A stretch of DNA of 6,961 nt from the NCBI GenBank assembly GCA_050943315.1, contig JBMNOY010000078.1:1-6961 (forward strand), read 5' to 3'. Positions 1 to 4,946 of this stretch are shown here, piece after piece; the first letter of the stretch is position 1; every line of letters begins with the position of its first letter. Made by a program: the position numbers and the translations under genes. Origin of the DNA: JBDKUD01 sp050943315. Its GTDB lineage: Bacteria; Bacillota; Syntrophomonadia; Syntrophomonadales; Syntrophomonadaceae. The notes beneath the pieces were generated by a model, which did no database searches, was not told where the DNA came from, and saw nothing but the letters and a program-made list of their open reading frames with translations.

Positions 1-467
1 CGCATAGTCATACACATGTGTTCGGCTTGAATAATCACAGCTACTCCGAAGGGATTTAGCGTATTAAAAATGCAGTCCGCTATCTGAGAGGTAAGCCGTT
101 CCTGGAGTTGTGGCCTGCGGGCATAGGCTTCTGCCACTCGGGCCAGTTTGCTTATACCGACTACCTTGCCGCCCTTGGGAATATAGGCTACGTGGGCTTT
201 ACCATAAAAGGGCAGCAGATGATGTTCACACATGGAGTAGAGTGGAATATCTTTAACCATGACCAGTTCGTCATGGTATTCAGTAAAGGACACCTGTAAT
301 AAGTCCTGAGGGTTATCATTAATTCCCGAAAATATTTCCTCATACATTTTAGCTACTCTATCAGGGGTGTCGGCCAAACCTTCGCGTTTCGGGTCCTCTC
401 CGATAGCTTCCAGAATGGTTGTAACGGCTTCTCTGATTTTATCTTTATCTACTACTTTTTTGGGCAT
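1..467 (-). CDS. folE: GTP cyclohydrolase I, 5' part (C-terminus beyond window edge)
   Basis: This enzyme converts GTP to 7,8-dihydroneopterin triphosphate and formate, the first step of tetrahydrofolate synthesis (and of other pterins in some bacteria); it is cytosolic and normally a homodecamer. The visible 155 residues begin MPKKVVDKDK. They include the family segments EGLADTPDRVAKMYEE (29-44), SMCEHHLLPFYGKAHVAYIP (78-97), VVGISKLARVAEAYARRPQ (102-120) and EHMCMTM (149-155). The expected zinc ligands are present as Cys80, His83 and Cys152. Family members are commonly about 185-220 residues, so roughly the last 30 or more residues lie outside the window. The ATG start is supported by a GGAGG (474-478 on the minus strand) six bases upstream. 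It is the only minus-strand gene here, divergent from rluB, with its own promoter. The identification is secure; only the end is unseen. Confidence 0.96.
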   Translation of the reverse strand, partial: MPKKVVDKDKIREAVTTILEAIGEDPKREGLADTPDRVAKMYEEIFSGINDNPQDLLQVSFTEYHDELVMVKDIPLYSMCEHHLLPFYGKAHVAYIPKGGKVVGISKLARVAEAYARRPQLQERLTSQIADCIFNTLNPFGVAVIIQAEHMCMTM

Positions 468-511
468 AGTCAACCTCCAGTCGTTTTTAATCTTGCTCGA
501 ACATTTCCGCC

Positions 512-523
512 TGGTAATTACCA
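512..523. repeat. 12-base perfect palindrome in the folE leader
   Basis: TGGTAATTACCA reads the same on both strands. It lies in the predicted untranslated leader of folE, about 45 bases upstream of the start codon. The left arm is part of a heptamer, GCCTGGT (509-515), that recurs at 532-538. It could be a protein-binding site or a short RNA hairpin. The loop would be very tight, so a DNA-binding role is more plausible than an RNA one. No known regulator is assigned. Confidence 0.3.
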
Positions 524-584
524 ATAAAACTGCCTGGTTTTATGTCGGCAAAAATTAAGCTCTTTGTCGAATATTTATCCTAAC

Positions 585-613
585 ATTATAGCCTTCCCCC
601 TCTTTTAAGTAAA
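585..613 (-). promoter_or_regulatory. Sigma-A-type promoter of folE
   Basis: On the minus strand there is a perfect -10 box TATAAT (585-590) and, 17 bases upstream, a 4/6 match to the -35 box, TTTACT (608-613). Transcription should start near 578, giving a leader of about 110 bases before folE. The -35 box lies inside an imperfect inverted repeat (605-628). Predicted from sequence only. Confidence 0.6.
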
Positions 614-628
614 TCATATTTATCTTAA
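605..628. repeat. Imperfect inverted repeat over the folE -35 box (possible operator)
   Basis: The arms TTAAGTAAAT (605-614) and ATTTATCTTAA (618-628) are complementary except for one extra base in the right arm, separated by CAT. The left arm overlaps the predicted folE -35 box, a typical position for a repressor site. The sequence is AT-rich, so chance is a real alternative, and I do not recognise the motif as belonging to a named regulator. Confidence 0.3.
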
Positions 629-699
629 GCCGGCAGACGTATGAAGGAAATAAACCGGCCGGTAGAGAAATCATGCATAATACCAAGGACTCATGGAAG

Positions 700-705
700 T
701 ATAAT
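700..705 (+). promoter_or_regulatory. Candidate -10 box for the rluB operon
   Basis: A perfect TATAAT lies 30 bases before the rluB ATG, but no convincing -35 hexamer is found at 16-18 bases upstream and no extended TG element precedes it. The nonamer ATAATACCA occurs twice (677-685 and 701-709), the second copy overlapping this box. If it is a real promoter it probably needs an activator, or the operon uses a different start further upstream. Confidence 0.3.
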
Positions 706-735
706 ACCATTAGTAATTAAGAAGGGAAAAACTAA

Positions 736-1464
736 ATGAGACTTTCACAGTACCTGGCACACGCCGGAATAGCATCCCGGCGGCAGGCAGAAGGGTTGAT
801 AACCGAGGGCAAGGTTAAGGTTAACGGTGTTGTGGTAACCACCCTGGGCACCAGAATAGATCCCGAATTTGACCAGGTGGAATATAATAACCAAATAATT
901 AAAGGCGAACCCAAGATTTATCTGTTGCTTAACAAACCGTCCGGCTACTTATGCAGTGTGAGAGATTCTCGCGGTCGGCCAACAGTCATGGACTTGGTAC
1001 CGCAAATTAACCAGCGCATATATCCGGTAGGAAGATTAGATTATGAATCGGAAGGCCTCCTATTAATGTCTAATGATGGTTATTTTACTAACTTAATGAT
1101 TCATCCCCGTTATAAAATAGACAAGCAATATGAGGTACTGGTAAAAGGCCGCTTAACACCTGCCGATGCCCGCAAACTTGCGGCCGGGATTGAATTGGAT
1201 GATGGACTCACGGCTCCCGCAAAGGTACAGTTGCTAAAAACTGAATCTGACCTTACATTAATCCGTATTACTATTCATGAGGGCCGTAAACGGCAGGTGA
1301 GAAGAATGTGTTCAGCCATAGGACATGATGTCGTCAGGTTAAAACGAACTGCCTTTGGCTTTCTTACCCTGGATGGAGTTCCCCAGGGCAAATACCGCCT
1401 GTTGCTGCCTGGGGAAATAAAAAGATTAGTACAATTAGCCAGGGGAGGCCCTTATAACAATTAA
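736..1464 (+). CDS. rluB: 23S rRNA pseudouridine synthase of the RsuA/RluB family
   Basis: This enzyme isomerises a uridine of 23S rRNA to pseudouridine (in the RluB branch, U2605 by E. coli numbering). The 242-residue protein has an N-terminal S4 RNA-binding domain (1-50, starting MRLSQYLAHAGIASRRQAEG). The catalytic domain follows, with LLNKPSGYLCS (64-74) and the motif PVGRLDYESEGLLLMSNDG (97-115), in which Asp102 is the expected catalytic residue. EGRKRQVRRM (182-191) is the family's C-terminal motif. Length and domain order are normal for Gram-positive RluB. The ATG is preceded by GAAGGGA at 721-727. It is the first gene of a plus-strand cluster, and the next gene begins 12 bases after its stop. 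RluB versus RsuA or RluE/F is inferred from the overall look of the protein; family membership is secure, the exact target less so. Confidence 0.92.
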   Translation: MRLSQYLAHAGIASRRQAEGLITEGKVKVNGVVVTTLGTRIDPEFDQVEYNNQIIKGEPKIYLLLNKPSGYLCSVRDSRGRPTVMDLVPQINQRIYPVGRLDYESEGLLLMSNDGYFTNLMIHPRYKIDKQYEVLVKGRLTPADARKLAAGIELDDGLTAPAKVQLLKTESDLTLIRITIHEGRKRQVRRMCSAIGHDVVRLKRTAFGFLTLDGVPQGKYRLLLPGEIKRLVQLARGGPYNN

Positions 1465-1470
1465 GGGAAG
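1463..1470 (+). promoter_or_regulatory. Ribosome binding site deciding a GTG start
   Basis: AAGGGAAG overlaps the rluB stop codon and ends six bases before the GTG at 1477. The next in-frame ATG (1489) would be 18 bases away, too far, so the GTG start is preferred for the cobT-like gene. Confidence 0.5.
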
Positions 1471-1476
1471 TGGCAG

Positions 1477-2412
1477 GTGAATAATGACATGGAATACTTA
1501 AATTGGTTTGGATTAGGCAGGTTGAAAAGACTGGCTGTTACTTTGGAACAGTTAGCCTGCCGGTCTCGTCGGCCGGTAATGGTTGTCTTTGCTGGTGATA
1601 ACGGTATAAGTACGGAAAGCATCAGTAACTATGCACCGCTTAGTTCCGAGAGCATTGTAGAGCGGCACCTTAACGGATCATCACCCACCAGCCTCCTTTT
1701 GCAGCGAATCGGCATACCGGAAATAATAGTTGATGTGGGGCTTCACACGACTTACGAAGTCCCGGCACTAAGACAGTACAATATTAGAAGAGGTACCCGG
1801 AATTTTCTGCACGGGGATGCTTTGGAAGCGACTGAAGTTTTGCAGGGAATAGAAGTGGGCAGAAGTATATGTACTGAATTATATAAGCAAAGGTTTGATA
1901 TAATAGGGGTCGGGGAAATAGGTGTTGGAGATACCGTATGTGCTGCCGCCATAGCAGCCGTAATTACCGGTGTTAGGCCTGAATTGCTGGTAGCCCAGGG
2001 CTCAGCGGCACATAAAGTTATAGACAAAAAGAACGATATTATCACTAGGGCCCTAAACATCAGATATCCTGATCGCAATAATATAATAGATATATTATCC
2101 CGGTTTGGGGGACTGGAAATAGCGGCGTTAACCGGCTTAATCAGGGAGGCTGCCAACCTTCACCTACCGGTAGTGCTGGATGGTTATGTTACTTCTGTGG
2201 CAGCCCTTCTGGCCGCCCAGACTGATGGAATGATTAATAACTGGCTGATTGCTTCCCACCAGAACCATGACCGCGGATTTTCTTTTATTTTGGAAAGAAT
2301 GGGATTGGAACCCGTTTTTAACTGGGATGTTTGTTATGGTGAAGGTTTTGCTGCTGCACTGGGATTATTACTAGCTGAAAATACTGTTGATATATGGGAA
2401 AATATAAAATAG
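1477..2412 (+). CDS. Divergent CobT-like nicotinate-nucleotide phosphoribosyltransferase
   Basis: The 311-residue protein matches CobT, which moves phosphoribose from nicotinate mononucleotide to 5,6-dimethylbenzimidazole or a related base to make the lower ligand of cobalamin. CobT-like segments are VVFAGDNGIS (36-45, usually GDHG), VGEIGVGDTVCAAAI (145-159, usually GEMGIGNTT), LEIAALTG (213-220), PVVLDGYVTSVAALLAA (231-247), WLIASHQ (256-262) and YGEGFAAALGL (287-297). Both glutamates expected in catalysis are kept (Glu147 and Glu289). Differences: it is about 40 residues shorter than typical CobT (about 350), and the N-terminal KPPGSLG motif is reduced to FGLGRLKRLA. By eye, the base-contacting Gln of Salmonella CobT (Gln88, seven after a conserved Tyr) is a serine here (Ser59 after Tyr52). 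No cobalamin gene is adjacent. Function is probably phosphoribosyl transfer to an aromatic base or phenol; the acceptor is unknown. I therefore give no symbol. Confidence 0.82.
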   Translation: MNNDMEYLNWFGLGRLKRLAVTLEQLACRSRRPVMVVFAGDNGISTESISNYAPLSSESIVERHLNGSSPTSLLLQRIGIPEIIVDVGLHTTYEVPALRQYNIRRGTRNFLHGDALEATEVLQGIEVGRSICTELYKQRFDIIGVGEIGVGDTVCAAAIAAVITGVRPELLVAQGSAAHKVIDKKNDIITRALNIRYPDRNNIIDILSRFGGLEIAALTGLIREAANLHLPVVLDGYVTSVAALLAAQTDGMINNWLIASHQNHDRGFSFILERMGLEPVFNWDVCYGEGFAAALGLLLAENTVDIWENIK

Positions 2413-2442
2413 GAAGATAGATATTAGATCCTACTAGTAAAC

Positions 2443-2450
2443 GGAGGAGG
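2443..2450 (+). promoter_or_regulatory. Ribosome binding site deciding a TTG start
   Basis: GGAGGAGG ends eight bases before the TTG at 2459. The first in-frame ATG (2474) is 23 bases away, so translation most likely begins at TTG. Confidence 0.6.
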
Positions 2451-2458
2451 AGAATTAT

Positions 2459-2890
2459 TTGGAAAAGTTGCGCATGCGGGTTCGTTTTGATTATATTGGC
2501 AAGGCAAAATCAAGCCGATTATGGGGAAACAAAAATGTGGCCCAAATTGCCGAAGAGATTCGTCAGCAAAAAATGGCCTTTATTCGCAATGTGCCTATTC
2601 AGGGAATACATGTTGAGGATGTTGACATGAGTGCGGACGTATACACTTTAGTTGACGAAATAACTGGCAAACCGGTTGCCTATGCTCCGGTTACAATAAT
2701 TTTTAGTGCTGATACTTTAGAGGATGCCATACAATTTACTATGAATGAAGAGTTTAAAACTGTGCAAGTTTTAGAACCAGAGGAAATCTCCTTGTCCCGG
2801 GTTGATATTGAAAGGATGCTATTTAAAGTAGGTAAAGAGGTTAATGCTTTTAAGGACTACCTGGAGCGAAAAATGGACAACTGGAAATAG
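2459..2890 (+). CDS. Unrecognised 143-residue cytosolic protein
   Basis: I do not recognise this family. The coding call rests on a strong GGAGGAGG ribosome site, a full-length open frame, co-directional spacing (46 bases after the cobT-like gene, 17 before the HDOD gene) and protein-like composition. It has no signal peptide, no membrane segment and no cysteine. The N-terminus is basic (MEKLRMRVRFDYIGKAKSSR, 1-20). The middle alternates short hydrophobic stretches with turns (AFIRNVPIQGIHVEDVDM, 40-57; KPVAYAPVTIIFSADTLEDA, 71-90), as in a small alpha/beta domain. The C-terminus (about 113-143, from SRVDIERMLFKVG) is a charged, probably helical segment that could mediate pairing. The close spacing to the HDOD gene suggests co-expression, possibly a shared signalling role, but nothing in the sequence shows a reaction. 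Confidence 0.75.
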   Translation: MEKLRMRVRFDYIGKAKSSRLWGNKNVAQIAEEIRQQKMAFIRNVPIQGIHVEDVDMSADVYTLVDEITGKPVAYAPVTIIFSADTLEDAIQFTMNEEFKTVQVLEPEEISLSRVDIERMLFKVGKEVNAFKDYLERKMDNWK

Positions 2891-2907
2891 TTTGGAGGAG
2901 AAAGAGG

Positions 2908-3747
2908 ATGGGAAGGACTATAGATTCCATCATAGAAGGCGCGCAAGATTTGCCTTCACTTCCCCAGGTTGTAGTAAAAGTAATGGAACTTACAGAAAAT
3001 CCTGATTCCACCGCACAGGATATACATAATGTGCTTAACCAGGATCAGGTTATGACGGCCAAGGTATTAAAGATGGCCAATTCAGCTTATTACGGATTTC
3101 CACGCCGTATAGCTACAGTCACTGATGCTATTATATTATTAGGCTTTAAAACTATTAAGAGTATTGTCATAGCTGCATCCGTGAGCGATGTATTAAGTAA
3201 AGAAGTTGAAGGTTACGCGCTTGCTCCTGGTGAGTTATGGAGACACTCCCAGTGTGCTGCCATGACTGCCCGGCTTATTGCCCGGAATACTAAATTCAGC
3301 AGCTTAGATCTTGCCTATACGGCTGCGCTGCTGCATGATATAGGCAAGGTTATTGCCAACCGGTTAATGAAAGAGTCCTACCACGAAGTAGTGAAAAGAG
3401 TAACCACAGAAAATATCTCTTTCATCGAAGCGGAAAACCAGGTCTTAGGATTCGATCATGCTCAAATAGGTGCACGGGTAGCCCAGAAGTGGAATCTGCC
3501 CCCGGAACTGGTCGAAGCCATTGCACTGCATCACAGTCCTGACAGTGCCCAGATAAATACCAAACTAACCGCTATTGTGCATATTGCTGATGCAGTATGT
3601 CTTTCAATGGGTATTGGTATTGGAGTAGACGGCATGCTATATACCTTATCCAAGGAATCCCTGGCACTGTTGGGGATAAGTGAAGAAGATATTGAAGGCT
3701 TCATATCCCAGCTGGTTGATATGTTCATTGACCAGCAGAGTTTCTAA
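2908..3747 (+). CDS. HDOD-domain signalling protein (HD superfamily)
   Basis: HDOD proteins are cytosolic signalling or regulatory modules related to HD phosphohydrolases, found in pathways for motility, stress, competence and cyclic-dinucleotide signalling; the exact role of this one is not known. The 279 residues open with DLPSLPQVVVKVMELTENPD (14-33), the hallmark of HDOD. These are followed by DQVMTAKVLKMANSAYYGFP (46-65) and AIILLGFKTIKSIVIA (74-89). The HD core is well preserved: His113 (LWRHS), His143-Asp144 in LLHDIGK, His184 (DHAQIGARVA), His208-His209 (ALHHSP) and Asp228 (HIADAV). There is no GYP motif after the HH pair, so it is not a standard HD-GYP diguanylate phosphodiesterase, and no receiver or other sensory domain is attached. 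The ATG follows a GGAGGAG site (2894-2900) at seven bases. It is the last gene of its operon, with a terminator 21 bases after the stop. Confidence 0.92.
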   Translation: MGRTIDSIIEGAQDLPSLPQVVVKVMELTENPDSTAQDIHNVLNQDQVMTAKVLKMANSAYYGFPRRIATVTDAIILLGFKTIKSIVIAASVSDVLSKEVEGYALAPGELWRHSQCAAMTARLIARNTKFSSLDLAYTAALLHDIGKVIANRLMKESYHEVVKRVTTENISFIEAENQVLGFDHAQIGARVAQKWNLPPELVEAIALHHSPDSAQINTKLTAIVHIADAVCLSMGIGIGVDGMLYTLSKESLALLGISEEDIEGFISQLVDMFIDQQSF

Positions 3748-3767
3748 AACCAATATTTCTTCCTTCC

Positions 3768-3792
3768 AGGTACCCTAAGGGGTACTTTTTTT
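3768..3792 (+). terminator. Rho-independent terminator of the rluB-HDOD operon
   Basis: GTACCC (3770-3775) and GGGTAC (3780-3785) form a six-pair stem with a TAAG loop, extendable by two outer pairs (A-U and G-U), followed directly by seven T (3786-3792). It lies 21 bases after the HDOD stop codon. Confidence 0.88.
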
Positions 3793-3912
3793 GTTTATAA
3801 ATACTCCCCCAAAAAGGTGGTTGCCCTTCTGCCATCCTTGGAATTAATTTCGCGTGTGTACTATTATCCTCATAAATCAATCCTATGTTTAGCCATTCCC
3901 ATCAAAACTTGT

Positions 3913-3953
3913 ACCTTTTTAACGAAACAAAGTTAAGTTTGTGTTAAAAAGGT
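3913..3953. repeat. 41-base inverted repeat upstream of the KOR operon promoter
   Basis: ACCTTTTTAAC (3913-3923) is perfectly complementary to GTTAAAAAGGT (3943-3953). The pairing can continue inward with a G-T pair, one bulged base and AAAC/GTTT, leaving a loop of about eight bases. No T-run follows either arm on its own strand, so it is not a good terminator. It ends 20 bases before the predicted -35 box (about -95 to -55 from the predicted start of transcription), a position typical of an activator or a looping repressor site. The rest of 3793-4037 holds no gene that I can support. Confidence 0.55.
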
Positions 3954-3972
3954 CTTGTGACGGAATTGTTTA

Positions 3973-4001
3973 TTGATTTTAGCTGGATTGTAGTCTATTA
4001 T
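3973..4001 (+). promoter_or_regulatory. Sigma-A-type promoter of the P-loop ATPase / KOR operon
   Basis: TTGATT (3973-3978, 4/6) and TATTAT (3996-4001, 5/6) are separated by exactly 17 bases. Transcription should start near 4008, giving a leader of only about 30 bases, which leaves no room for a riboswitch. Regulation, if any, should therefore act on initiation. Confidence 0.6.
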
Positions 4002-4026
4002 AACCTAATAAGCAAAATTGGTTAGC

Positions 4027-4033
4027 GAGGGAG
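4027..4033 (+). promoter_or_regulatory. Ribosome binding site for the TTG start of the P-loop ATPase
   Basis: GAGGGAG ends four bases before the TTG at 4038; counted from its GAGG core the gap is seven. There is no in-frame ATG early in the protein: the next methionine is residue 22, after the Walker A motif, so the TTG start is needed for a working P-loop. Confidence 0.55.
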
Positions 4034-4037
4034 TCTT

Positions 4038-4700
4038 TTGGGCAGTATCACCGTTTTATCAGGTGGATTTGGTAGTGGTAAAACTGAAATAGCCATAAAC
4101 ATGGCACTTGATACCGCAGAGAAGGTCAACAACGTGATATTGGCTGATCTTGACTTAGTAAACCCTTATTTTGCTTCTCGGGATGCCAAAAAGTATCTTG
4201 ATGAGAGGGGAGTAAGACTGCTTGCCCCAAAAGGGGAGTTGTCTTTGGGGGATTTACCCAGTGTCCCCCCCGAAATAATGGGATTTGTCAAACAGAACAA
4301 TAATTTAATTATCGATCTGGCCGGTGATGAAGTTGGCGCACTGGTATTAGGGTATATAAGTAATATTGTTAGGCACCGGAATAATATGGAATTCCTGATG
4401 GTGATTAACCCCTACCGGCCTTTTGCCTCCCAGTTGAGCGATTTAGCAGAACTTAAAGCACTTCTTGAGGGAGCTGCTCATCTAAACTTCACCGGGATAG
4501 TAAGCAATCCCAATTTAGTTGAAGAAACTGATATAGATGTAATTATTAATGGACATCGTAAGGTGGAACAATATGCGGATAAACTAAAAATCCCCATACG
4601 ATGCCTGGCTGTACAAGAGAAGTTCTTTGCACAGCTTGTTCCTACCTATGGGAAAAAACTTAAAAAACTTAAACTATTTCTACGGCCCCATTGGTTGTAG
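4038..4700 (+). CDS. P-loop ATPase of the MinD/CobQ/ParA-like group, linked to KOR genes
   Basis: The 220-residue soluble protein is a small nucleotide-binding ATPase or GTPase of unknown substrate. It has a Walker A motif GGFGSGKT (9-16) and a segment ADLDLVNPYFASRD (36-49) like switch I of MinD/CobQ-type proteins. A Walker B-like strand follows, NNLIIDLAGDEVGA (88-101, with Asp93 and Asp97), then VINPYRPF (122-129) and GIVSNPNLVEET (153-164), which may help recognise the base. The extra lysine of the deviant Walker A of MinD/ParA (KGGxGK) is absent: the equivalent place is serine. The C-terminus is basic (GKKLKKLKLFLRPHWL, 205-220). It is the first gene of the operon, 26 bases before the ferredoxin gene. 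Possible roles are maturation or energy-dependent activation of the oxidoreductase or its iron-sulfur clusters; this is inference from position only. Confidence 0.85.
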   Translation: MGSITVLSGGFGSGKTEIAINMALDTAEKVNNVILADLDLVNPYFASRDAKKYLDERGVRLLAPKGELSLGDLPSVPPEIMGFVKQNNNLIIDLAGDEVGALVLGYISNIVRHRNNMEFLMVINPYRPFASQLSDLAELKALLEGAAHLNFTGIVSNPNLVEETDIDVIINGHRKVEQYADKLKIPIRCLAVQEKFFAQLVPTYGKKLKKLKLFLRPHWL

Positions 4701-4706
4701 TCTGTC

Positions 4707-4715
4707 AAGGGGAGG
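4707..4715 (+). promoter_or_regulatory. Ribosome binding site deciding the ferredoxin start
   Basis: AAGGGGAGG ends 11 bases before the ATG at 4727. The open frame reaches back to a TTG at 4691, but that start would overlap the previous gene and lie upstream of this site, so ATG 4727 is chosen. Confidence 0.6.
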
Positions 4716-4726
4716 AATCTAGTAGC

Positions 4727-4942
4727 ATGGCAAAAGGAAAGGTCCACTTTGACACAGAACGCTGCAAAGCCTGCGAGCTCTGTGTTTATTTTTGCCCAAC
4801 TGATGTATTAGGACTTGATAGTAATAATTTGAATATATTGGGATATCACCCGGTTTCAGCACTGAACCCGCAAAATTGTACCGGGTGCGGTGTATGTGCA
4901 TTGATGTGCCCGGATCTGGTTATAAGGGTGGAAAGGGAGTGA
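4727..4942 (+). CDS. korD: 2-oxoacid:ferredoxin oxidoreductase delta subunit (2x[4Fe-4S] ferredoxin)
   Basis: This 71-residue protein carries two [4Fe-4S] clusters and passes electrons from the catalytic subunits to external ferredoxin. Two complete cluster motifs are visible: CKACELCVYFCP (13-24: Cys13, 16, 19, 23) and CTGCGVCALMCP (51-62: Cys51, 54, 57, 61). Between them is a spacer of about 26 residues, LGLDSNNLNILGYHP and onward, as is usual for the delta subunit of KOR/VOR enzymes. Its place directly before the alpha gene, four bases away, fixes its assignment as the delta subunit rather than a free ferredoxin. The start was chosen from the ribosome site and the typical short, lysine-rich N-terminus (MAKGKVHFD). 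Confidence 0.93.
   Translation: MAKGKVHFDTERCKACELCVYFCPTDVLGLDSNNLNILGYHPVSALNPQNCTGCGVCALMCPDLVIRVERE
4932..4939 (+). promoter_or_regulatory. Ribosome binding site for the TTG start of korA
   Basis: AAAGGGAG overlaps the end of the ferredoxin gene and lies seven bases before the TTG at 4947. The alternative ATG (4962, residue 6) would be 22 bases away. The N-terminal MQKVLMKGNEAIAEG also resembles the usual start of the family. Confidence 0.55.
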
Positions 4943-4946
4943 TATT

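Noticed and set aside
108..558. Two plus-strand open frames of 63 codons (108-299 and 367-558)
   Set aside because: The first is antisense to folE, and the second runs antisense across the folE start and into its leader. folE has clear family motifs and its own ribosome site; these frames have no plausible ribosome site or recognisable protein.
468..578. Tetrahydrofolate riboswitch in the folE leader
   Set aside because: This class is known upstream of folate genes in Clostridia, so I looked for its conserved core by eye. I did not find it; a covariance search would be the proper test.
654..663. Perfect palindrome ACCGGCCGGT
   Set aside because: It is only ten bases, similar CCGG-rich words (for example in coding sequence near 1570) occur elsewhere in the window, and it is not placed at a predicted promoter element.
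1752..2156. Minus-strand open frame of 134 codons
   Set aside because: It lies wholly inside the cobT-like gene, whose motifs are clear. The translation is low in charge and rich in Ser, Ala, Ile and Pro, as expected from a shadow frame.
3793..4037. Hidden small gene, cobalamin riboswitch or small RNA in the intergenic region
   Set aside because: No open frame with a ribosome site and no riboswitch core is visible. The one strong structure is the inverted repeat, which lacks a terminator-like T-run and lies upstream of the promoter.
4691..4726. Upstream TTG extension of the ferredoxin gene by 12 codons
   Set aside because: It would overlap the ATPase gene and begin before the ribosome site at 4707-4715; the extension has no family resemblance.
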